A program made the translations under genes and the position numbers. Below, piece after piece: positions 52,266 through 59,828 of a stretch of DNA of 64,000 bases; position 1 is the first letter of the stretch, and every line of letters begins with the position of its first letter. The notes beneath the pieces were generated by a model. That model did no database searches. It saw only the letters and a list, made by a program, of their open reading frames with translations, and was not told the origin of the DNA. Location: assembly GCF_023221595.1 (NCBI RefSeq), contig NZ_CP096563.1, positions 1,284,501 through 1,348,500 on the forward strand, given 5' to 3'. This DNA is from Rhodococcus qingshengii JCM 15477. GTDB lineage: Bacteria > Actinomycetota > Actinomycetes > Mycobacteriales > Mycobacteriaceae.

Positions 52266-52883
52266 ATGAGAAGGCCGAAGTCGCTGGGTGAATGGTTGGT
52301 AGCTGACCCTCCGGAGTCGTCCAAGCCACCGGGGCCGATTCTTTTGGCATTCACCGTTGTTCCGCTCATTGCGTTGGTCTGCCGGCATTACGGTTGGTGG
52401 CCTTCGCCGTTCGGGGAGTACAGATGGTTGGATCCCTTCCTCGTCAGCGCCGCGGCTCTGCTCATCTTGATCGTGGTCGGTCTGGTGTGGGCGATCCGCA
52501 CCCTCTATGCCCTTGGCCAGGACCGGCGGTGGTCGTGGTGGATTCTGTCCTCCCCGATCGCCGTCATCGCTGCAGTAGCTCTGGTGTTGTTGATGCCGCC
52601 GGCAACTTTCCTCGACAAGAGCGGAGAGTTCGAGACCATCGCGATTGGTCTTTTGGAGCAGCCTGAATCGACCGTGGAAGAGCTCGAGATCGGCCAGTTC
52701 GATATCAGTAGTGCCCATGTCGTGCGGCCGGATGAGGTCTACTTCATCGACAACGACAGCATGTTCATCACCTCGAGTGGGTGGGTGTACTCGCCCAGCG
52801 GCCCACCATCGGGGTTCGATGATTTCTCCGCAACTCACCTCGGCGGACCTTGGTACGAGTTCACGGCGGTATGGCGTGACTGA
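52266..52883 (+). CDS. membrane protein with extracytoplasmic C-terminal domain, 205 aa
   Basis: ATG 52266 follows GGTGGGGTG. Three hydrophobic segments: ILLAFTVVPLIALVCRHYGW, FLVSAAALLILIVVGLVWAI and WWILSSPIAVIAAVALVLLM, then ~75 polar residues with VEELEIGQFDISSAHVVRPD and SMFITSSGWVYSP. The layout suggests a membrane-anchored sensor-like or surface domain. No family recognised. Confidence 0.6.
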   Translation: MRRPKSLGEWLVADPPESSKPPGPILLAFTVVPLIALVCRHYGWWPSPFGEYRWLDPFLVSAAALLILIVVGLVWAIRTLYALGQDRRWSWWILSSPIAVIAAVALVLLMPPATFLDKSGEFETIAIGLLEQPESTVEELEIGQFDISSAHVVRPDEVYFIDNDSMFITSSGWVYSPSGPPSGFDDFSATHLGGPWYEFTAVWRD

Positions 52884-53083
52884 TAAATCGAGTGGCCTGT
52901 AACGCAGGCCTGTAGCTACCATCGCGGTGTGGATACGTATACGGTGACGCCCCATGGGCGTGAGGGGGTTGTCGGCGTCGTCTTCGCCGGCGACAGATAG
53001 CGCATTTCGGACCCGACAGCACTTGGTGCTGATCGGGCCATGAGCTGTACCCACCTTCACCGAGCCACGATTGGTATACACCC

Positions 53084-53575
53084 ATGATCATTTTGACCGA
53101 TACATCTATTCGTTCCAGCCTCGTCAACGCGAGTCGTAAGGAGAAGTCCGATCTCACCCTGCCGGACGGCTTCGGCACCATCGACTTCGACGCTCTCGAC
53201 TACCTGGGCTGGCGAGATCCGAAAATGGGCCGACGCGCCTACGCGATCGTCCCGACACTCGACGGGGAGACCATCGGAGTCTTGCTCGTTCAAGCCGAGG
53301 CCACTCCGCGATCGCGCGCCCAGTGCTCCTGGTGCCGCGACACGCGACTCCCCAACGAGGTCGTCTTCTACGGCGCCAAGTTGGCCGGGCCCGCCGGTCG
53401 ACGTGGCAGCACGGTCGGAACACTGATCTGCCGAGACTTCCAGTGCTCGTCCAATGTTCGTAACGACCCCCCGCTCCCGTATGCCGGCTACGATGCCGCC
53501 GCTGCGCGCCAGAACCGGAAAGATGAACTGGTGCTGCGGGCTTCGAGTTTTGTCGAGCGGGTGGCTCGGCAGTAG
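53084..53575 (+). CDS. FBP-domain protein (FBP_C treble-clef zinc finger)
   Basis: 163 aa. Zinc ligands: QCSWCRDTRLPNEVVFYGAK (CxxC) and TLICRDFQCSSNVR (C-x4-C). The N-terminal part SSLVNASRKEKSDLTLPDGF and DYLGWRDPKMGRRAYAIVPT matches the family known as FBP or EF-G-binding protein C-terminal zinc-finger, related to FusB. FusB-type proteins bind EF-G and protect it from fusidic acid; actinobacterial members are mostly uncharacterised. A terminator hairpin follows. Confidence 0.82.
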   Translation: MIILTDTSIRSSLVNASRKEKSDLTLPDGFGTIDFDALDYLGWRDPKMGRRAYAIVPTLDGETIGVLLVQAEATPRSRAQCSWCRDTRLPNEVVFYGAKLAGPAGRRGSTVGTLICRDFQCSSNVRNDPPLPYAGYDAAAARQNRKDELVLRASSFVERVARQ

Positions 53576-53618
53576 AGCGGACCAAATCGGGGACGAGATA
53601 GCACCCTGTTGCGACGTT

Positions 53619-53650
53619 CGTCCCCCTTTCCTGACTCAGGGAGGGGGACG
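53619..53650. terminator. bidirectional hairpin between FBP gene and ABC operon
   Basis: CGTCCCCCT (53619-53627) and AGGGGGACG (53642-53650) form a 9-bp stem, with an inner CCTGA/TCAGG pair. It lies between the convergent stops at 53575 and 53725. Confidence 0.75.
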
Positions 53651-53724
53651 AGCTGTCTAGACGGGTTTGATCCGACGAGCACTTCGAGACGACGCGACAT
53701 GTGGCGTCGCACATGATTGCGCGG

Positions 53725-54465
53725 TCACGGCGTTGCTCGACGCAACGTCGCCCAGGCTCCGGCGATGCACGCGATGGCAAGGGCCAGAGGGAGTAGTGCC
53801 ATCGGTACCACTCGGGGAGTATCGACAAACCACGAACCGATCGCCGGCCACCACCCAGCCCAGGTGATCGCGATCGCTGACAAGCCGAGCAAGCCGAAAA
53901 GCCCGGTGAGGGAGGCGAGTAGACCGGTGATCCTCCACCGCTGGTAGATAGCACCTGCCAGCATTGCGATCGAACTGGTCAGCAGCAGCGTCGCGAACAG
54001 TGCGAGCAACTGTACGGCGGTGTTGTCGGTGAAATAGCGTGCGATGCCGAACATGCGCATGTGCACACCCCAGCCGTTGGTGGCGGACTCCAGCACGGAC
54101 AGCAGTTGCAGCGCGATTGCGAAGACTGCGGACTGTGCCAGCGCCATAACCGTGGTGGCAGTGAAGAACTCGCGGCGAGTCACGCTCAGTCCGAGCGCGA
54201 ATGGGAACGTCTGCGTCATCGACTGGAGGTAGAACGCCAGCACGAAACCGTAGACCGAGAACACACTGCCGGTGAATCCTTCACCCTCCTCGTTCCCGAC
54301 GATCGCGTAGATAGTGAAGCTGATCAGGAACGAGATCAACAGGATGCCCACCGGCCAGGCGATCAGCAACGGCCACGCGACCGTGTGCAGTTGTAGGACG
54401 GCACCGATCCTGGACCGAGCGGGCGTCTTCGGGACCGTCCGTGGCTCTGTCGTTGCGATACTCAT
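53725..54465 (-). CDS. ABC transporter permease
   Basis: 246 aa with six hydrophobic segments (for example WPLLIAWPVGILLISFLISF, FSVYGFVLAFYLQSMTQTFP, IGSWFVDTPRVVPMALLPLA). The start overlaps the ATPase stop by 4 bp (ATGA). With the ATPase and the YtrA-like regulator it forms the usual YtrA-controlled ABC locus found in many Gram-positives; substrates there include antibiotics and lipid-like compounds, but none can be assigned here. Confidence 0.88.
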   Translation of the reverse strand: MSIATTEPRTVPKTPARSRIGAVLQLHTVAWPLLIAWPVGILLISFLISFTIYAIVGNEEGEGFTGSVFSVYGFVLAFYLQSMTQTFPFALGLSVTRREFFTATTVMALAQSAVFAIALQLLSVLESATNGWGVHMRMFGIARYFTDNTAVQLLALFATLLLTSSIAMLAGAIYQRWRITGLLASLTGLFGLLGLSAIAITWAGWWPAIGSWFVDTPRVVPMALLPLALAIACIAGAWATLRRATP

Positions 54466-55397
54466 ACGGTGATCTCCTTGCGCTGCGTCGAAGTCGCGAT
54501 GACAAGTTCCTGCAAAGATGCCGGTTCCACTTGGACTCCAGCCTCCCGCAGTCGGTTTCGCTCGGTCTCTGTCACATCGGCCTGCAACATGATTCGGCTG
54601 TGGGCGCCCAGTGTCTCCCGGCGCAGGACCCTGCCGGACGCAGCAACGGCATCCACCGCATCAATGGGACCGGATACCACCACGGCGCGGCTACGCAGTG
54701 CATCCGCGTCTGCGTCGACGACAATCCGGCCGCTGTCTACGACAATCACGTGCTCGAGCAGATTGGCTACCTCGTCGATCAGGTGAGTCGAAAGCACTAC
54801 AGTGCGAGGATGTTCGGCGTAGTCGGCAAGCAGTCGATCGTAGAACAGTTGGCGTGCAACGGCATCGAGACCGAGATACGGCTCGTCGAAAAGCGTCAGG
54901 GGCGCGCGGGAGGCGAGTCCGATGATCACCCCCAATGCCGACCGCATGCCGCGTGAAAGCTTCTTCACCTTGCGGCACAAGGGAAGTTGGAAGTCGTCGA
55001 GCAGTGTCTCGGCGAACGCGTGGTCCCAATTCGGGAGTAGATGGCCGGCGGCGACGAATACGTGCTTGACCTTGAGATCTTCGGGGTACGTCTGGCTTTC
55101 CTTGACGAAGCACACGTTCGCCAGGACGTCGGCATTCTCGAAAGGGGCGGCCCCGAAAACTTCGACGTCGCCGCTGGTGTGCAGGTCCTGCCCGGTCAGT
55201 ATCTGCATGATCGTCGTCTTGCCTGCGCCGTTACGGCCGAGTAGGCCGTAGATCTTGTTGCGGCTGATCTCGAACGAGACGTCCGCGAGCGCGTCGACAT
55301 CCCCGTACTTTCTGTCCACCGAACGCATCGAGGCGACGAGTTCGGTCTCGTCGAAACGCCTGACTCGGGGCTCGGTCGTTGTCGTGCTTGCGTTCAT
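54462..55397 (-). CDS. ABC transporter ATP-binding protein
   Basis: 311 aa. Walker A: YGLLGRNGAGKTTIMQIL; signature: VKKLSRGMRSALGVIIGLAS (LSRGM in place of LSGGQ); Walker B: RAPLTLFDEPYLGLD; H-loop: TVVLSTHLIDEVANLLEHVI. A ~100-residue C-terminal extension (GRVLRRETLGAHSRIMLQAD) follows the ATPase core. It overlaps its neighbours by 4 bp on each side, so all three proteins of the operon should be made together. Confidence 0.93.
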   Translation of the reverse strand: MNASTTTTEPRVRRFDETELVASMRSVDRKYGDVDALADVSFEISRNKIYGLLGRNGAGKTTIMQILTGQDLHTSGDVEVFGAAPFENADVLANVCFVKESQTYPEDLKVKHVFVAAGHLLPNWDHAFAETLLDDFQLPLCRKVKKLSRGMRSALGVIIGLASRAPLTLFDEPYLGLDAVARQLFYDRLLADYAEHPRTVVLSTHLIDEVANLLEHVIVVDSGRIVVDADADALRSRAVVVSGPIDAVDAVAASGRVLRRETLGAHSRIMLQADVTETERNRLREAGVQVEPASLQELVIATSTQRKEITV

Positions 55398-55756
55398 CGG
55401 TCCGCCTTCCTGTCGTCCAGCATGGATTTGAGTTCGCCGAGGGAAATCTGGAGCCGGTCGGCCTCCGCGACCAGCGGCTCGATGTACTGGCGCGCGAACG
55501 CTTCTCGGCGTCTGAACCTGAGTGCGTCGCGGGCACCGACCGTGACGAACATTCCGATTCCCCGTTTCTTGTAGAGGATCCCCTCGCCTACGAGCTGATT
55601 GAGGCCCTTGGCTGCAGTCGCCGGATTGATTCGGTGGAACGCCGCCAGTTCGTTGGTTGAGGGCACCTGCCCGTCTTCCGGCAGGGAGCCGTCGATGATC
55701 GAGCCTTCGATCTGCTCGGCGATCTGCTGGAACAGTGGTCGTCCGTCGTCGATCAC
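55394..55756 (-). CDS. GntR-family regulator, YtrA subfamily
   Basis: 120 aa, short, as expected for YtrA-type proteins with a small C-terminal domain. HTH: PLFQQIAEQIEGSIIDGSLP, EDGQVPSTNELAAFHRINPA, TAAKGLNQLVGEGILYKKRG. The C-terminal helix (ARQYIEPLVAEADRLQISLG) serves dimerisation. Overlaps the ATPase by 4 bp and is preceded by a perfect palindrome, so it probably represses its own operon until a cell-envelope signal or drug is present. Confidence 0.92.
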   Translation of the reverse strand: MIDDGRPLFQQIAEQIEGSIIDGSLPEDGQVPSTNELAAFHRINPATAAKGLNQLVGEGILYKKRGIGMFVTVGARDALRFRRREAFARQYIEPLVAEADRLQISLGELKSMLDDRKADR

Positions 55757-55779
55757 GATGATCGATGCCCGATGTTCAC

Positions 55780-55805
55780 TGGTTCATTACTCATGTAATG
55801 AACCA
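55780..55805 (-). promoter_or_regulatory. perfect palindromic operator of the GntR/ABC operon
   Basis: TGGTTCATTAC (55780-55790) and GTAATGAACCA (55795-55805) are exact inverse complements with a 4-nt spacer (TCAT), located 24 bp before the regulator start. The GTTCATTAC-type arm is typical of YtrA-family sites. Confidence 0.85.
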
Positions 55806-56414
55806 TAGAACGTCGTGGGGCATGTTGGCAATGAGATCGCGGAATCTGGCACCGATGACTTGGGTCTCCGAGCGCTGCCTATCGGGACATTCATCGCAGA
55901 GGCTGATGGAACAGCTTGGATGCAGACCGGCTACGAACTTCCAGATCCCGGGGCGTTGCGCACAGGCATTGAGCTTCTTCGGAACCATGGAACCGCCGAT
56001 CTAGGTGGTCGACCACGGGACGGGGCACCTTCGGGTGGCCGGTAGTTATCGCCTCAATGAATTCGGCCACCTCGTCGAAGGCGGCAACTATGTCGCGGGG
56101 GTCATTCTGCATGGACGTTGTCGATGGAGAGTTCGCTATGTGTTGACGCAAACACCCGTCAGCATCGGCAGTTCGCCACCCACCCGTGAAGCAGGCGAAA
56201 CCAGAAGCTTCGGCTTCGGGGCGTAACCCGTAGTCGTAGAACGGAAGCTGGACCGCACGCGGCGGTCGGGCCCCTTTTCGTCAACCCAAAGACGGAGTCG
56301 TATCCACCGCAAGTAGGGACTTAGCGCCCCGTTTTGGTGTTTCTGTACTGATTTGCAATCCCGATACGTACGCTTCCGGCCAGGGAATCGGACACTCGAC
56401 CAGCAGGGGTATCT
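55806..56414. other. degenerate stretch with short ORF remnants
   Basis: No gene with a good start is seen. A plus-strand frame from GTG 55815 contains LGLRALPIGTFIAEADGTAW, which resembles small phage or accessory proteins with a LPxGT...DGDxW pattern. A minus-strand frame ending at 55891 has good third-codon bias from 56112 (RDIVAAFDEVAEFIEAITTG) but no ribosome binding site. GACCGC-N5-GCGGTC at 56251-56267 followed by GGGCCCCTTTT may be a weak terminator. Confidence 0.4.
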
Positions 56415-56645
56415 ATGCCGAATGTGACAGTGAAATTCGGGGGTTCAGACCCGGAAACAGCAGACCTCGCACGCCGGGCACTGCAACCAGTACTCGACAG
56501 CATCTACCGCACATACCGCAGGAAACCGCTCCCATTCGTCGAAGCCGCACTTAGACGCGCAGGTCGAGGAAGCTTCTCACAAGCAGGAATTGAACGATTT
56601 GCCGACTACATTTCAAGAGGAGACCGACCGATCCTCACCACATAG
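56415..56645 (+). CDS. 76-aa hypothetical protein in the tRNA-linked island
   Basis: ATG 56415 has AGGGG 6-7 bases upstream. The protein (MPNVTVKFGGSDPETADLAR, ALQPVLDSIYRTYRRKPLPF, VEAALRRAGRGSFSQAGIER) looks like a helical, basic small domain. No homologue is recognised. Its surroundings lack ordinary chromosomal genes, so a mobile-element origin is plausible. Confidence 0.45.
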   Translation: MPNVTVKFGGSDPETADLARRALQPVLDSIYRTYRRKPLPFVEAALRRAGRGSFSQAGIERFADYISRGDRPILTT

Positions 56646-56995
56646 CGGCCGCTCGTGATCACGCCGAAGAGTGAAGCGCTTCCACGGGCTACCTGTTCGA
56701 CGACCTAAATTGGTCAGTGCCAACTAGGTACAGGTCCATCGTGGTCAACATCAACATCAAGAGACAGCGCCCGCGTCCGAGATCGGTAGCTTGCCTCCCC
56801 GTAGCAAGGGCACTCGAGCCAGCAGACTTATTCGATCAAACGGAGCTGAGAAGGCTGATTCAGCAGATGCACATTAATCGACCTCTGTGTGAATTCTGCT
56901 CACGGTGCACACTCGCGTGATCAAACCAGTCGGCGCTGTGACATTCGGTTGCTGATCCTATTCGGGGCGGCCTCGACCGACTATTTGGGACCTGT
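56646..56995. other. no gene seen
   Basis: One plus-strand frame of 67 codons (56717-56920) has a basic start and a Cys-containing end but no ribosome binding site, and its codon usage is unlike the neighbours. I would not call it a gene. Confidence 0.35.
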
Positions 56996-57041
56996 CAAAC
57001 ATAAGCTCCCCTTCCTGGCCAGGAAGGGGAGCTTATGTTTG
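56996..57041. terminator. 46-bp perfect palindrome, probable bidirectional terminator
   Basis: Two 23-bp arms meet with no spacer at 57018/57019. The arm starts CAAACATAAGCTCCCC and ends TTCCTGG at the centre; the second arm is its exact reverse complement. GC-rich core with AT-rich ends on both sides is the pattern of a terminator working in either direction; a cruciform or phage recombination site is the alternative. Confidence 0.75.
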
Positions 57042-57128
57042 TGACCACCGCACGATCCACGCATCTTCTGATATGCAGGTTTCAGGCAGAGCTGAAAATG
57101 TCATCCACATGCGGTCGGCCGATCTTCT

Positions 57129-57239
57129 CTACAAGTCGGGAGCGGTTAGTGGCCCTGCGCCTTCTAGTGAGAAGGGGATCGTGGAACCGTTCGCCATCGC
57201 CACGATCACGTTGACGATAGCAAAGAGGACGTTATCCAT
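57129..57239 (-). CDS. 36-aa hydrophobic peptide with strong ribosome binding site
   Basis: On the minus strand GAGGAGGTG precedes ATG 57239 by 7 bases, an ideal site. The product begins MDNVLFAIVNVIVAMANGST, then IPFSLEGAGPLTAPDL. Residues 4-16 are a short hydrophobic helix. The 46-bp palindrome 88 bp downstream would end its transcript. It is too short for standard gene callers. Possible readings are a leader peptide, a small membrane toxin or an exported signal peptide; none is proven. Confidence 0.5.
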   Translation of the reverse strand: MDNVLFAIVNVIVAMANGSTIPFSLEGAGPLTAPDL

Positions 57240-57308
57240 TTGAATTCACCTCCTCGCTCCGTCTAGGGCCCGGCAAGATTCGCTACTGCATACAGGGCAG
57301 ATGTCCTG

Positions 57309-57539
57309 CTATCGAAATTGGGACCTGCAATGTAAGCGGGCGAGCCTGGACAATGAGGTGACTGTCCTGATATATCCGAGGCGATTCGAGGAGTTGTAGT
57401 CCACCAACCAAGGTCCACCAGAAGCACCTGCGCCAAAGTTGCCCGGTTTGGGAGTTGCGTGAGAAGCCGTAGCTCCGAACGTCATAACCAGGGAAGGCGC
57501 TGCGATGCTTGCGGGGAATAAGGTTTCGACTCTGGACAC
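57309..57539 (-). pseudogene. remnant of a trypsin-like serine protease
   Basis: The frame contains TPKPGNFGAGASGGPWLVDY, whose GASGGP is the active-site Ser motif of chymotrypsin-fold proteases, preceded by FGATASHATP. The sequence then departs from a protease at LGYIRTVTSLSRLARLHCRS. The catalytic His and Asp regions are missing upstream. This is a fragment of a secreted actinobacterial protease, inactivated by deletion and a probable frameshift. Confidence 0.55.
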
Positions 57540-58241
57540 TTACGGCCTTCTATCGAATTGGGGCCAATCTGCCGGTTTCTAAAGATCGTCGGGAAGGTAG
57601 CACGACGCTAATGTGACAGTCCTCGAAACTGGGGTATTTCTTCGAGCTTTATCCGGCTCTCCGGATCCGTGCAGAGCGATGGTCGTGCATTGGGACTTAC
57701 GGTTAGGGCTGTCCGATACTTAGGAAGAATACGTACTTGATGCTTTTCGAAGGTGATTTTTGACGGACTTGGGTATTTTCACAGTTGTGATTGTGAGAAG
57801 ATCTGCATTCTTGCGTGAGTTGTGGTCCCCGGTGTCCGGGTGCGCTACGGCAGATCGGTTTCAAAAACTTCAACTGATAAGCGGGCGGAGTCCGAGCGGA
57901 GACAGTTTCCAACCCCATCGGTTGGTAGTCGCGCTCGAATCACTGATGGACGGCAAACGAACCGAGGTACCGGCGACCATCGGCTTCGAGGTCGACAGCA
58001 CTCTCCTGACAGTGCGCGCAATGGACACCGATTCAGGCCGGGGCACGACCAGTCGGACGGCATCGATGAACTGCAGAATTCCGAGACGCGGTCCTCTAGC
58101 ACCCCCATTTTCGTTGGATTCACATTGACTGATCACTGAATGGAGGGGGTTGTGTACCTGCCGTGTACCTGTCACAGGATTTGGGACCCAAACAAGCGAA
58201 GTTCGACTGCCCCAAAAGGGCTCTGAACTGCGGAGAATCTG
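57540..58241. other. gene-poor, AT-richer stretch before the tRNA
   Basis: Several overlapping short frames exist, none with a ribosome binding site. A plus-strand stretch around 57900-58030 (QPHRLVVALESLMDGKRTEV, PATIGFEVDSTLLTVRA) looks protein-like and may be a remnant. GTGTACCTG occurs twice within 21 bp near 58152-58172. Local base composition is visibly richer in A/T than the flanking genes. Confidence 0.4.
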
Positions 58242-58315
58242 TGGAGCCGATGACGGGAATCGAACCCGCGTATTCAGCTTGGGAAGCTGATGTTCTACCA
58301 TTGAACTACATCGGC
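58242..58315 (-). tRNA. tRNA-Gly (anticodon CCC)
   Basis: Reading the minus strand from 58315: acceptor GCCGATG pairs with CATCGGC, discriminator U, encoded CCA at 58244-58242. The anticodon stem ATCAGC/GCTGAA-type loop is TTCCCAA, giving anticodon CCC. The T arm is GCGGGTTCGATTCCCGT. Length 74 nt including CCA. The degenerate island lies on its 3' side, the usual side for integrating elements. Confidence 0.93.
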
Positions 58316-58620
58316 GTCGCAGCCGACCGGACGTGTTTTCACCGCCGATCAACGTGCTTTCCGAACATTATCAGACGAGCTTTCAAGCAGCGGTGTCCCC
58401 GGCCGTCATTGATCAACACAGGCGTGTGGAAGTCGGCGCCATCGGTAAATGATTTGCCCACAAGTTCTGCGCGGGAAAGCCTTTCGGCATGGAGAACTTG
58501 AGACAGGTGGGGCTGGGCTCTGCCGTGGGAGTCCAGAACCCGCGCATCGTGTTCGGTAACCACAGTGTGATCGCCCCGGCGATGGGTCGGCACTGCCCGC
58601 AGAACCGGTAACCTCTACCT
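58316..58620. other. no gene seen between tRNA-Gly and dcd
   Basis: About 300 bp without a supported frame. It probably holds the tRNA promoter (minus strand) and the dcd promoter (plus strand); I could not point to clear hexamers. Confidence 0.4.
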
Positions 58621-59190
58621 GTGCTGCTCTCCGATCGTGACATCCGTGCCGAAATCTCCGTTGGACGTCTGGGTATCGACCCTTTCGACGACTCCATGGT
58701 GCAACCGTCGAGCGTCGACGTCCGACTGGACGGTCTGTTTCGGGTGTTCAACAATACGCGGTACACGCACATCGACCCGGCACTGCGCCAGGACGAGCTG
58801 ACCAGCCTGGTCGAACCGGCAGAGGGCGAGCCGTTTGTACTGCATCCCGGCGAGTTCGTTCTCGGTTCGACTCTCGAAGTGTGCTCGCTGCCGAACGACC
58901 TGGCCGGGCGCCTCGAAGGTAAGTCGAGCCTCGGGCGCCTGGGCCTTTTGACGCACTCCACCGCCGGTTTCATCGACCCGGGTTTCAGCGGCCACATCAC
59001 ACTGGAGCTGTCCAACGTCGCAAACCTGCCGATCACGCTCTGGCCGGGAATGAAGATCGGACAGCTCTGCCTGCTCAAGCTCTCGAGCGCTGCAGAGTTC
59101 CCCTACGGAAGCTCCGAGGCCGGATCCAAATACCAGGGCCAGCGCGGCCCGACACCGTCGAAGGCGTACCTGAACTTCAACCGCGGCTGA
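58621..59190 (+). CDS. dcd: dCTP deaminase (probably bifunctional dCTP deaminase/dUTPase)
   Basis: 189 aa from GTG 58621. Motifs: [40 protein letters not shown] (nucleotide-binding Ser/Arg), [20 protein letters not shown] with the catalytic Glu, and the C-terminal [19 protein letters not shown] that closes over the phosphates. Length and motifs match mycobacterial Dcd, which both deaminates dCTP and hydrolyses dUTP to dUMP. It supplies dUMP for thymidylate synthesis. Confidence 0.95.
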   Translation: MLLSDRDIRAEISVGRLGIDPFDDSMVQPSSVDVRLDGLFRVFNNTRYTHIDPALRQDELTSLVEPAEGEPFVLHPGEFVLGSTLEVCSLPNDLAGRLEGKSSLGRLGLLTHSTAGFIDPGFSGHITLELSNVANLPITLWPGMKIGQLCLLKLSSAAEFPYGSSEAGSKYQGQRGPTPSKAYLNFNRG

Positions 59191-59215
59191 ACGAACGAAC
59201 TTCGGGGGGAGTCGC

Positions 59216-59500
59216 ATGATCGGAATTTTCTACGGTCTGGTTTTCATGAACTTGTTGTTCGTGACCAGCACCGTGTGTTTGATGAAGCCGTCCAAAGCCA
59301 GTGTTGTTGTGACCGTCTGTGCAGGGGTGGCGTGGCTGTTCTTCAATGGACCGCTGGAAGGTCAGGTCTTGTGGTCGTTGAACAGAGAACACGGTCTGAC
59401 GGTCTCGGATCTGATGTCGCTTGTTGCCTTCGGCATCGCCGCTCGTGGTTGGAATCAGGTTCGCAAAGCCCGTGAAACTGTCGACGCAGATCGTTTCTGA
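59216..59500 (+). CDS. small membrane protein, 94 aa
   Basis: ATG 59216 with a GGGGGAG site 4-10 bases upstream. Two to three helices: MIGIFYGLVFMNLLFVTSTV, ASVVVTVCAGVAWLFFNGPL and LTVSDLMSLVAFGIAARGW, then a short charged tail. Located 25 bp after dcd and possibly co-transcribed. No family recognised. Confidence 0.7.
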   Translation: MIGIFYGLVFMNLLFVTSTVCLMKPSKASVVVTVCAGVAWLFFNGPLEGQVLWSLNREHGLTVSDLMSLVAFGIAARGWNQVRKARETVDADRF

Positions 59501-59591
59501 CCTGCGCGCTCACCTGGATTGACCGCCACGATTCGGACAGATGTTTCGACCTGGAGCACAACAGTCGTCGAATCGGGCACAATTACTGGTT

Positions 59592-59798
59592 ATGTGGTGG
59601 ATTGTCGGAGGCGTACTACTCGTATGGGTCGTGTGTTCCATTCCGATTGCCATCCTGGTGGGGCGGGGTATCGCGCGTCGGGACCGCGCGGAATTCGACG
59701 GGCGAAATCAACAGTGGGCCGACGAGGTTGTCAGGTCGATCGAGAAGCAATCGGAGCAGGACAATGCCGATCGGCGTAAGCCACCACTGATAAGCTGA
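59592..59798 (+). CDS. small single-helix membrane protein, 68 aa
   Basis: ATG 59592 (MWWIVGGVLLVWVVCSIPIA) gives a strong N-terminal helix, then a charged region (GRGIARRDRAEFDGRNQQWA, DEVVRSIEKQSEQDN). The ribosome binding site is weak; the in-frame start at 59541 has none either. The gene ends 30 bp before the GDSL hydrolase start. Function unknown. Confidence 0.55.
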   Translation: MWWIVGGVLLVWVVCSIPIAILVGRGIARRDRAEFDGRNQQWADEVVRSIEKQSEQDNADRRKPPLIS

Positions 59799-59828
59799 CC
59801 AGCTGGACTTTTCCGGAGGTGAGTGGGC

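Noticed and set aside
57870..58352. 160-codon minus-strand frame with MVEHQLPKLNTRVRFPSSAP
   Set aside because: This is the familiar false protein made by translating a tRNA gene (here tRNA-Gly) and its flanks.
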